From: Phaeodactylum tricornutum CCAP 1055/1
Lineage: Eukaryota > Bacillariophyta > Bacillariophyceae > Surirellales > Neidiaceae
Direction of reading: 5' to 3'
DNA length: 64,000 nt
Assembly (NCBI RefSeq): GCF_000150955.2
Contig: NC_011673.1
Span: 449,394-513,393, forward strand
The position numbers and the translations under genes were made by a program. This document shows positions 20,542-28,759 of this stretch, in pieces; position 1 is the stretch's first letter; every line of letters starts with the position of its first letter. The notes beneath the pieces were generated by a model. The model was not told where the DNA came from, searched no databases, and was given only the letters and a program-made list of their open reading frames with translations.

Positions 20542-21276
20542 GATTGGTGATTGTTACTGACTGTTTACTTTTTTGTACTACGAACCGGCGAACTGATTGA
20601 CTGCAGAATGGGAAGTGGTGGTGGTGGTGGTAGTCTTGAACAAAGCCGATTGATTGTGGAACCCGTTTTGCCGGAGTGTGTGTGCATCGCCAGACGGGGT
20701 TCGGCTCTCTTGGTGGCCTAATACAGGCAATAGATCGTCCTGACCAAGGGATTTCCAGACTCGAGGTGGGGTTTTGGGGAGATAGATGGACCTTGAAACG
20801 TGACATGTGACAAATGAGCAGATAGTACCCTTGTTTTGGGACACTAGCACAGACACTACTTGTGAACGTCGGGAGCGACAATCTGAATTTAATTAATAGA
20901 GACAAGGACAAACATAGGACAGACATATTGTGAATTTGGATGGACGACAGACGCACACTTGGGAACAAAGGTTCGACATCCGGTCAAAATAAAAGTCAAC
21001 AGAACATCACATGGAAGCCCAACCAAGCAAAGCAAAGAGACAACGATTATGATAGTGAGATAGACAGGTATCATAGACAGGTAGATAGACAGATAAATAG
21101 TTCGGTAACAATCGAAAGAAGCCAGAAGAATCATCCGCTACCGACTCTTCATCGCTAGAACCATTTACATTTACCATGAGGACTGTACGGCCCTGGAGAG
21201 TATTATTGTTGAGGGAGAATGTTCGCCCTTCTAGAAGACGTCTTTCTCTACGACATCCCTCATCACACACACCGCA
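20542..21276. other. Divergent intergenic region, AQR / PNPase
   Basis: About 735 nt. It starts with a GTTACTGACTGTTTAC element right at the AQR start, has a (GGT)n run near 20615, and a degenerate GATAGACAG-type repeat at 21057-21100. A plus-strand frame from 21176 overlaps the PNPase start in another frame and encodes an Arg-rich leader-like peptide (see findings). Confidence 0.4.
21057..21100. repeat. Degenerate AGATAGACAG tandem repeat
   Basis: Imperfect tandem copies of ATAGACAGGT/AGATAGACAG in the AQR-PNPase intergenic region. Simple-sequence type, not a mobile element. Confidence 0.6.
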
Positions 21277-24147
21277 ATGGAGTCTTTCCCCCTACGTCGA
21301 CTCGAAGTCTCGCTCCTTCGCGACGACGACGATAGCGGAGGAAGCCATACACGACGAGCCTTCTATTCTGGACGTCCCGAATCCACCCCGCAAATACCGC
21401 TGTCGGAATATAAGCTCCCCAAGCTCCCCGCAACCTTCTCCCGTCTCATAGAAGGTCCCCCCATACAATTCGGTACGGGAAAACTAGCCCGTCTCACGCA
21501 TTCCTCCGTCGTGGGACAGGGCGGATCGACCGTCGTTCTCGCAACGGTCGCACACCAGCCACCGGATACACCCAATGGGGATCAAAACAACGCCGCCTCC
21601 ACTTTTCTCACCGTCGATTACCGCCAGCGATACCACGGTGTGGGGAAAATCCCGTCCAACGGAGGACGGCGGGATAACGCCGTTCTGTCGACCCCTGAAG
21701 TTCTCGCGTCCCGTGCCATCGATCGGGCCCTCCGACCTCTAATCCGCACGGAGGACGCTATCGATGGACGTCTGCACGTTACGTGTTCCGTACAATCCTA
21801 CGAAGTATTCGCATCCGAGGTTGATCTAAGGCAGGATGGACTACTCGACGAGAAAGACAACGACGCGACTAACGCTTCACACTCGACCCATCCCGTCGCG
21901 ATGGCGTTGAATACGGCGGCAGCGGCACTACTACAGCAAGGGCACTTGACCCAACCCGTCGCCGCTACGGTCCTGGCCGTAGCCGCGCACGGCGACGGTG
22001 TGGTCTGGCAAGACCCCGTGCCGGAACAATTGGCCGACTCGTACGGGGAACTCCTGTACGCGGGTACCGCGGACGGACACGTCGTCATGTTGGAATGGAC
22101 TTCGCACCGACTGGCGACCGGGTTATCGGAATCGCACATGACACAACTTTTGGAACTCGCACAAACCTCCATCCGACCCGTTCTCGATCTTTTGACGGCA
22201 AGGTTTGGGGACGTTCCTCACAACAATAACTCCTCCAGTATCGGCTTATCCGCTACGGACCGGTGGCTCGAAGAAAATCAACTGCGACAGAGTTTGGGAT
22301 TGGATCCCATTCCGCAAGACGAAGAAGCAATAAATTTGCCTAGCGTGGTCGCGTCCAATACCACTCAGGCGCGGTTGCCCGACATTATTCAACACGTGCA
22401 AACTTGTATAGGTCACGTGTTGCCTCGCCTTTTTGGATGGGACGCAACCTTGCCGGCTGACACCGAAACCGACCGAAACAACGAGAAAAACAGAACGGTG
22501 GTGGACCAGTCGATGGGAGCGGCTATTCATCGAGGGGACTTGCCTTCCAAAACCGTCCGCGGTCGTCGAGAACAAATTGTACAAACCGAAATAGCTCGTC
22601 TCGTGGAATCTTATGTAACCGCCGCCGGCGATGCATTCGAACCCAGAGAATTGCAGTGGCTTTCGGAACAAACCACGAAACACTTACTCCAGAAAGGCTT
22701 CGTCCAGTCTGCTCTCCAAGGTGGCGCTCGTGCGGATGGACGTGGGTTGCCGGGACACGGCTGGAAGACGATCCGTCCCCTCAAGGTACAAATGCCAGCA
22801 CTGCCCGACACCGTGCATGGTTCGGCCCTCTTTGCTCGAGGCGATACTCAAGTTCTCTGCACCGCCACCTTGGGCCCGCCCGGCGATGGGCAACCCATGA
22901 AAGACCCTTACCTGGCTACGGACAATCCCAGACGCGTCAAATCGGGAGCCGAAACGACGGCGGCGGGCTACTACAGTGAGCTCCCGGTGGGATCTTTGCG
23001 CTTTCTGCGCACCCAGGAAAGTTTGGTTTCGGACATGAACTCCCGCAAAGTTAAGGCCGACAAGGAACGTACCGGAGACTCGGGTAGTCTCGCGGAAGTC
23101 AAACGAGCCTTTTTACAGTATGATTTCCCGCCCTACGCCACCGGGACAGTTCCCATCGGAAGTCAGGCACACAATCGGAGAGCCATCGGACACGGCGCGT
23201 TGGCCGAAAAGGCCTTGTTGCCTGTTTTGCCCGACGCGCACGACTTTCCTTACGCCATTCGGATTTCAAGTGAAGTGACTGACTCGAACGGCTCGAGCAG
23301 TATGGCCTCTGTGTGCGGTGGGACCTTGGCTTTGTTGGATGCCGGGGTGCCGATTCAAATGCCCGTCGCCGGTGTGAGCGTGGGACTGGCGCGAGACGTG
23401 GATGCGGGCGAGGCCGGTGTGCACCGACTGCTGTTGGACATAACCGGAACGGAGGACTACTATGGAGGGATGGATTTCAAAATTGCTGGTACACGGAAAG
23501 GTATTACGGCGTTTCAACTCGACGTTAAGCAACTTTTGCCGCTAGAAATTGTCACCGAAGCTTTGCAACTAGCTTGTCGCGGAAGAAACGTTATTCTGAA
23601 CGAGATGCAGGATCAGTGCTCTGACGGTTTGAAGGCTCGGCCGTCGCCCAAGGATAGCGCACCACGAGTGGAAGTCGTCCGCTTTAATCCACAGCGCAAA
23701 CGAGATTTGGTAGGACCAGGAGGTATCATTTTGCGGCAACTGGAAGATCGCTACGGTGTGGCTTTGGACTTGACGCAAGAAGGTCGTTGTCTTTTGTTTG
23801 GGGCCGACCAAGAATTGGTCGATCAAGCCAAACTTACCGTCATGGACCTGGTTGCCGACGTGGTACCCGGAGAAGTCTACGAAGGAACCATTATTGAAAT
23901 TAAGGATTTTGGTGCAATTGTGGAACTTTTACGCAATAAAGAAGGGCTCCTGCACGTGAGTGAATTGACCAACGAACAAGAAGCTGGCGATCACCCTGGT
24001 GGCATTGCCGGATTTGTTCGGCAGTATCTCAAGGAGGGTCAGAAGGTGGAAGTGCTGTGTACAGACGTCGATCCCGTACAAGGAAGCATCAGACTTAGTC
24101 GCAAAGCAATTTTGGTTAAAGAACAGAAGAAAGCAATGCGTCGTTGA
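21277..24147 (+). CDS. PNP: Polyribonucleotide nucleotidyltransferase (PNPase), organellar type, 956 aa
   Basis: Domains in order: first RNase PH-like domain (about 60-300, with ASRAIDRALRPLI), a helical linker, second RNase PH domain (about 485-700), KH domain (FNPQRKRDLVGPGGIILRQLE, about 805-870) and an S1 domain (GEVYEGTIIEIKDFGAIVEL, about 870-945). The metal/catalytic set of the second core is conserved: GTED and GGMDFK hold Asp727, Asp733 and Lys735, the equivalents of E. coli D486, D492 and K494. The enzyme degrades RNA 3' to 5' phosphorolytically. The length and the extra N-terminal segment (RRAFYSGRP looks like a processing site) suggest a mitochondrion or plastid location. The start at 21277 is the first Met after an in-frame stop; an upstream spliced leader cannot be excluded. 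Confidence 0.93.
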   Translation: MESFPLRRLEVSLLRDDDDSGGSHTRRAFYSGRPESTPQIPLSEYKLPKLPATFSRLIEGPPIQFGTGKLARLTHSSVVGQGGSTVVLATVAHQPPDTPNGDQNNAASTFLTVDYRQRYHGVGKIPSNGGRRDNAVLSTPEVLASRAIDRALRPLIRTEDAIDGRLHVTCSVQSYEVFASEVDLRQDGLLDEKDNDATNASHSTHPVAMALNTAAAALLQQGHLTQPVAATVLAVAAHGDGVVWQDPVPEQLADSYGELLYAGTADGHVVMLEWTSHRLATGLSESHMTQLLELAQTSIRPVLDLLTARFGDVPHNNNSSSIGLSATDRWLEENQLRQSLGLDPIPQDEEAINLPSVVASNTTQARLPDIIQHVQTCIGHVLPRLFGWDATLPADTETDRNNEKNRTVVDQSMGAAIHRGDLPSKTVRGRREQIVQTEIARLVESYVTAAGDAFEPRELQWLSEQTTKHLLQKGFVQSALQGGARADGRGLPGHGWKTIRPLKVQMPALPDTVHGSALFARGDTQVLCTATLGPPGDGQPMKDPYLATDNPRRVKSGAETTAAGYYSELPVGSLRFLRTQESLVSDMNSRKVKADKERTGDSGSLAEVKRAFLQYDFPPYATGTVPIGSQAHNRRAIGHGALAEKALLPVLPDAHDFPYAIRISSEVTDSNGSSSMASVCGGTLALLDAGVPIQMPVAGVSVGLARDVDAGEAGVHRLLLDITGTEDYYGGMDFKIAGTRKGITAFQLDVKQLLPLEIVTEALQLACRGRNVILNEMQDQCSDGLKARPSPKDSAPRVEVVRFNPQRKRDLVGPGGIILRQLEDRYGVALDLTQEGRCLLFGADQELVDQAKLTVMDLVADVVPGEVYEGTIIEIKDFGAIVELLRNKEGLLHVSELTNEQEAGDHPGGIAGFVRQYLKEGQKVEVLCTDVDPVQGSIRLSRKAILVKEQKKAMRR

Positions 24148-24688
24148 TAGCAATACAAAGACGAAGTCAGTTTTGCAAAACAGAGAATGAAGTATTTCTA
24201 ATGCACACACGGTATGGATTTATTGTCGGCAGGAGTATGTCACCGTTGGCAAGTTCAGCGGTCTTTTCACCCTCGCCTAGCTCTTGAATAAATTGTCTAA
24301 CTGTAGGTCTGATTGGAGTATCGATGCTATATCGAGTGCTTCGCTCTTTTTACCTCGAGACACGCTGCAAATCCTAGTTTCGAACCTGACTGATGTGACC
24401 GAGACTATGGCCCGAATGAACACGTCACTATTTACTGTCCGTGCTGTCGTTTGGCCAGTGGTAGGTCGAAAGCGTACGAAGCCAGACGAGACCGGAAGAA
24501 ATGGAAGCGAACCCAAAACACTAATATAATGTAAGCCAGAGTCCGAAGAACTGTACACCGATTCCACGACAACCCCATTCTCGAATAGCTCACAGTCGAC
24601 ATCCTCGAAACTGAAAGAGAAGCGTGTAGACAACCGCTTTACTGTTAATCGTACTTTCTACTACAGGTCGACTTTTTTCTGAAGCGCC
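24148..24688. other. Intergenic region, PNPase to DUF4336 gene
   Basis: About 540 nt. A TTTACTGTTAATC element lies 40-50 nt upstream of the next start codon and a second TTTACTGTCC near 24430. Short frames on both strands (up to 118 codons on the minus strand) show no family features. Confidence 0.4.
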
Positions 24689-26167
24689 ATGAGGCATCAC
24701 ATTCTCGCCCTACCCTGTATACTTTCAATGGCTACTGCTTTCTCTGGTACGCAACCGTCGATTCGATCGTCTTCAACAGCACCGTCGGCAGCGACGATGC
24801 TGTCGATGAGCGACAATTCCAGTAGCAGGAGTGACGAATTGAGTCGTCGCCAACTAGGTGAGCTGGCCTTTGCAGCTAGTGGACTCGGGGTGACGTACTT
24901 CGGTACTCGCGAAAGAGATCCCTTGGACTACGGGCTTTGGGGTGTTCTACCAGTCGGCACCTACAAAAAGAAGAAAACGATCCTTGATACTATTATACCG
25001 GATAATATGTGGACCTTTGACCAAAAGTTTGGAATTTTGGACGTTCAGGTTCCTTTGCGTATGACCGTCACGCGATTATCGTCCGGCGGTCTGTTTGTGT
25101 ACAATCCCGTTGCGGGAACGCCCGAAATGGTTGGCATGTTGCAGAAGCTTGTGGACCAGTACGGGCCGGTCAAACACATTGCCGTCGGATCGGTGGCATT
25201 GGAACACAAGGTCTATGCCGGAGTTTTGGCGCAGAAGTTTCCGTCCGCTCAGGTCTGGTTGACACCGGGGCAGTACTCGTTTCCACTCAATCTACCCGAA
25301 TCCTTCCTAGGCTTTCCAAAGTCGCGGACGCGCGCGATGCCTGCCAGTATAGACGACGCTCCTGAGGACTGGAAGGCCGACTTTGATGTAGCCGTTCTAG
25401 GACCAATTATTTCGCGTGATGGAGCTTTCGCCGAAACTGTATTCTTTCACAAGCCGACCAAAACCTTATTGGTGACCGATACGGCGGTACAAGTGACAGA
25501 AGAGGTACCCGCCATATACGACTCGGATCCTTCGCCACTCCTATATCACGCCCGCGACACAATCACCGACAACGTACAAGACACACCCGAGACTCGTAAA
25601 AAAGGATGGCGGCGTATTGTTTTGTTCGGACTCTATTTTACGCCGAGTGCGATCACTATTAAGGATTTTCAGTCAGCAATTCAGGAGCGTCGACCAGATA
25701 TCAACTCGGACTTTGCAGGTATTTATCCGTGGGACTGGGATGGTGACGAAATCGCTAGTTGGCGTGCTCTTACCGGTGACGGCACCAAACCACTGGTTGC
25801 CCCTATTCTACAAACGCTTCTTCTGAATCGCAGCCCGGTAGAGGTTCTGGACTTTGCCGATAAGGTATCGCAATGGCCATTCACCCGCATCATCCCGGCT
25901 CACTTGAAGAACAACATTGCCATGACTGGTGATGAGTACCGGAAATCGTTCGGGTTTTTGGAAGAAAAGGGGGTGCCGCTAGGCTATCCCAAACCGTTGC
26001 AGTCGGATTTACAATTGCTTTTGGATGCGGAGCAAAGTCTAGTCGAATCCGGCGCCATTAAACCTGCACCTCCTAAAGTTGGAGGTCAATACTCCCGCGC
26101 CGAGATTATTGCAAAAACGTCGTACCAATGTCGAGCCGGAACCTGTGCCCCCCAGGCCAATCCGTAA
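24689..26167 (+). CDS. Plastid-targeted DUF4336 protein, 492 aa
   Basis: The N terminus is a signal peptide (ILALPCILSMATA) with an ATAFSG junction, the Ala-Phe motif that diatoms use for import across the four plastid membranes, followed by a Ser/Thr-rich transit-like stretch. The body matches the DUF4336 family of plants and algae: DPLDYGLWGVLPVGTYKKK, VTRLSSGGLFVYNPVAGT, KHIAVGSVALEHKVYAG, GPIISRDGAFAETVFFHK, LLVTDTAVQV, and FTRIIPAHLKN. The arrangement recalls metallo-beta-lactamase folds, but the canonical HxHxDH motif is not visible, so no enzyme activity is claimed. The C terminus has two Cys residues (SYQCRAGTCAP) that could form a disulfide. Location in the plastid stroma is inferred. 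Confidence 0.85.
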   Translation: MRHHILALPCILSMATAFSGTQPSIRSSSTAPSAATMLSMSDNSSSRSDELSRRQLGELAFAASGLGVTYFGTRERDPLDYGLWGVLPVGTYKKKKTILDTIIPDNMWTFDQKFGILDVQVPLRMTVTRLSSGGLFVYNPVAGTPEMVGMLQKLVDQYGPVKHIAVGSVALEHKVYAGVLAQKFPSAQVWLTPGQYSFPLNLPESFLGFPKSRTRAMPASIDDAPEDWKADFDVAVLGPIISRDGAFAETVFFHKPTKTLLVTDTAVQVTEEVPAIYDSDPSPLLYHARDTITDNVQDTPETRKKGWRRIVLFGLYFTPSAITIKDFQSAIQERRPDINSDFAGIYPWDWDGDEIASWRALTGDGTKPLVAPILQTLLLNRSPVEVLDFADKVSQWPFTRIIPAHLKNNIAMTGDEYRKSFGFLEEKGVPLGYPKPLQSDLQLLLDAEQSLVESGAIKPAPPKVGGQYSRAEIIAKTSYQCRAGTCAPQANP

Positions 26168-26305
26168 AAGGATACACAAAGCGAAGTGTGCGGCATCATA
26201 GCTAGTGCACCAACAATATAGAGAGAAAAGACACCTGGACGACGACTTGATTACACGTTGGTTGGCCATTTTAACGGAACAGTACTCCACATTAGCGGAG
26301 AATTT

Positions 26306-27304
26306 TCACCGACGCAGTTTTTGACGACTCTCTGACTTCATGTACTCCGCAGACGCTACCGCTACCTCTGTCGTTCGACGTTGCCCAATTTTTCGCTGTC
26401 TACGATATTGCGAGCTCCACGTTTCCTGTAACTCGTTGTTCTTCCACCAATTGTCTTCCACAACTGAGCATACTTCATTCGACTGATCTCGTTCAATGTC
26501 GCTCAGTATCCCTGATCGTCTCCGGTTAGCTCCGGCACAAGTCACAAACTCCGGCCCACAACGCTTTTCGTCGCAGTACGTACAACGATTCAAACTAGTC
26601 GGATGATCGTCTTCGGCCCCGGTCGAGTCTACTTGAGAAAAAAGTCCATGCCAGAGACAGACAAAGACACACTTGCGCAGATCGCACATTATGTTCTCTA
26701 CCCAGCAATCATTGCAATCCGACGTAAAGCCAACACGGTCTTCCATGCAATTGCTGGCCGTTTTGCGACCCCAGATTAGACCGCGTTTGGCGCACGCCAC
26801 GGAATCGTCGTATAGGGTATTTTTGGTTTCGTCGTAGATGCCCACGTCACGGGGATTGGAGCATTGTCCGCAATCACCGCAGTGTGCGATAAAGGAATTC
26901 CCCAATGTGGATGTGTGTGGAGGACTCGTTTGCTGTCTAACCGCTTCTATTACCGAAGCGTTTGGCCAGGTTTGTATCACAATAGAAGATGCGATAGTCG
27001 CATTATCCTGGGCACTGGTGCTGTTCCTATCGTTGTTGAAGGTAATGCCACATATTTGTGGTTGCTGGTAGAACCACAATGTATCGTCAGCTTGACGGAC
27101 TTTAATTTCTTGGAATTCCATGCCCAGCCAAAGCACCAAGATGAGGCTGACGAACCCTAGTAAGCCATACTGGATGAATACGCGGACGAGACGCCGGGTG
27201 CGCGGATTTATACAGCACGTGGGAGGTATTAGGCGCGCCAAGTGGACATTTGGCCTTTTGCGGACCAATGGCCAGCAATTCAACCAGCGGCGACGGTAAG
27301 GCAT
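26306..27304 (-). CDS. Cys-rich single-pass membrane protein, 332 aa
   Basis: Start chosen at the first ATG in the frame (27304); the frame is open about 20 codons further with only TTG starts. A basic N terminus of about 48 residues precedes one membrane segment (YGLLGFVSLILVLWLGMEF). The large second part holds about 20 Cys in clusters: HCGDCGQCSNPRDVG, VACAKRG, SDCNDCWVENIMCDLRKCVFVC, RCTYCDEKRCGPEFVTCAG. Type II topology with a lumenal or extracellular disulfide-rich domain is the simplest reading. The CGDCGxCS-NxxDV box is, from memory, a recurring signature of uncharacterised stramenopile and haptophyte proteins. No function is assigned. The gene lies tail-to-tail with the DUF4336 gene, 138 nt apart. 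Confidence 0.72.
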   Translation of the reverse strand: MPYRRRWLNCWPLVRKRPNVHLARLIPPTCCINPRTRRLVRVFIQYGLLGFVSLILVLWLGMEFQEIKVRQADDTLWFYQQPQICGITFNNDRNSTSAQDNATIASSIVIQTWPNASVIEAVRQQTSPPHTSTLGNSFIAHCGDCGQCSNPRDVGIYDETKNTLYDDSVACAKRGLIWGRKTASNCMEDRVGFTSDCNDCWVENIMCDLRKCVFVCLWHGLFSQVDSTGAEDDHPTSLNRCTYCDEKRCGPEFVTCAGANRRRSGILSDIERDQSNEVCSVVEDNWWKNNELQETWSSQYRRQRKIGQRRTTEVAVASAEYMKSESRQKLRR

Positions 27305-28759
27305 CACCACAATCAATTCCGAAAGAGTTGTTCCGATGGCCAGCGGGCCGAGAAGAGAGTTCAAAACTTTGTCAAATACTTACCCTTCGATTTGGTACGA
27401 AACGCTCGACGGCTGGATAGCAGGAAGCGAATTCCTGGAGTCGAAACGTACCGGAGTCTTCGATTGTGTGATTGTGAAAAGTTTATTACAAAAGCTCCAG
27501 CAACACCATACTCATGGCAAAGTTCTAGTGGCGAAGTGCATCCTCGGATGTCGTCGAAGGAAGTTTGTTGTGCCTCTCGTTTTTCGTTTATGGTGAGAAG
27601 GAATTCGTTTCCGATTAGATTGTGACCGGATGTTTCGCGCGGCTTTCGTGCGGCGTCCTCTTGTACCGGCACGACCCAGATGTTTTCAGTCGCGACGCGA
27701 CTTCATAGTTAGGGGTTTACTCACGGTGACGCTTTCTACTAGTAGTGGCGAATCCCAACAGCTGCCCTCACGGGATCAGCATCTGGGAAGATGCGGGTTT
27801 ATTTATAAATATATTCTTAAATGAGAATCAGGAACGACTCTACCTTTGAATGAAATACATAGAAACCGTTTTCAAACCATTGTGTGTGAAACCCAGTTCC
27901 TATTTTTCGCCGCTTTAGAAAAGTTATTGGCTACTAACAGTCAGACAAAGACAGCTTCCTACCAGTTTGGGAGGCTTTTCATTTCTCACTTCGTGGAAAC
28001 TTTGCGCTAGAACAGAACAGAATCGACATAGTCACGTTGCATCCGCTCATGAATTGTGGAATGGTTATTTCTGTGAACGGATCAAAGCGGCCACGGCGCT
28101 TTCCGGTCTTCTACGAAAAATCCAAGCGCGCTTTGAACTCTTAATGACGCTAGCTACTTTCGAGAAGGGTTTGTTCAATACCAACAACTGACTACCACAA
28201 CTCTGCTTTCCCGGTATTACTCCATTCCTTTCTACGGGACAGACAGGAAATACAAAGCCACCCTCCTCTAGATTACAAGAAATGCAGCTCTGGTATGATT
28301 TCCTAAGAATTGCCCGTCCACGGATACAATCAGCTCCCGTCTGTTTCACTTACGAGAAAATTGATCAAGGTTACGCCTTTGCAACACTAGAGTACGCATC
28401 AGGGGCTTCCTTGACAGGTAGATTGTCGTGTTTGGTCGAAGCGACTGTGCGCAACGCAAGCGCTACGACAGGTACTCGGCGGCTCGTGCAACGGACACTA
28501 CGAGAGAACGACAAAAGGAGGGACAACAAACAAGCAGAAGAGAAACAAGAGAAAAAATAGAAGAAAAAGAAGTTGACATTGTGAATGAAAAAAGAAAGAG
28601 AAAGAATAACTGTAACTGATTGCAGCGAGCACCCAAAATGCGACTTCACGCTCTACTGTGTTCCTAAGCAGATTCTCCTCTCGAATTCGTGGTCGTCTCC
28701 AGAGATAATTTCCTTCCAGTCTTACGTTCTGCCTCGAATGGACAATCGTCCGAATGTTT
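27305..28759. other. Longest gene-poor stretch, 1.45 kb
   Basis: No supportable gene. A minus-strand frame at 27361-27672 ends at a strong donor-like GTAAGTATT near 27383, but no downstream acceptor puts it in phase with the Cys-rich gene, so it may at most be 5' UTR. The right part (28500-28610) is a purine-rich tract on the plus strand, described separately. Confidence 0.4.
28500..28610 (-). promoter_or_regulatory. Pyrimidine-rich tract in the U2AF65 3' flank
   Basis: In U2AF65 transcript sense this is a C/U-rich run with blocks such as TTCTTTCTCTTTCTTTTTT and TTCTTTTTCTTC, beginning about 150 nt after the stop codon at 28760. Polypyrimidine is the RNA ligand of U2AF65. A role in autoregulation is inference; it could also act in 3'-end formation. 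Confidence 0.4.

Noticed and set aside
19907-20968. 353-codon minus-strand frame overlapping the AQR start
   Set aside because: Shares sequence with the well-supported Aquarius frame, has erratic composition (His, Arg and Ser runs) and no family features; a frame shadow.
21057-21100. GATAGACAG repeat as a transposon end or CRISPR-like array
   Set aside because: Units are short, imperfect and contiguous with no spacers, target duplication or coding partner; a simple repeat.
22246-22683. 145-codon frame antisense to PNPase
   Set aside because: Shadow of the RNase PH linker region; no domain and no promoter space.
24277-24633. 118-codon minus-strand frame between PNPase and the DUF4336 gene
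   Set aside because: No recognisable motif, overlaps the expected promoter of the plus-strand gene; could be revisited with RNA data.
27361-27672. 103-codon minus-strand frame as a first exon of the Cys-rich gene
   Set aside because: It ends at a good GTAAGT donor, but none of the downstream acceptors I tried gives a phase-consistent join to the Cys-rich frame.
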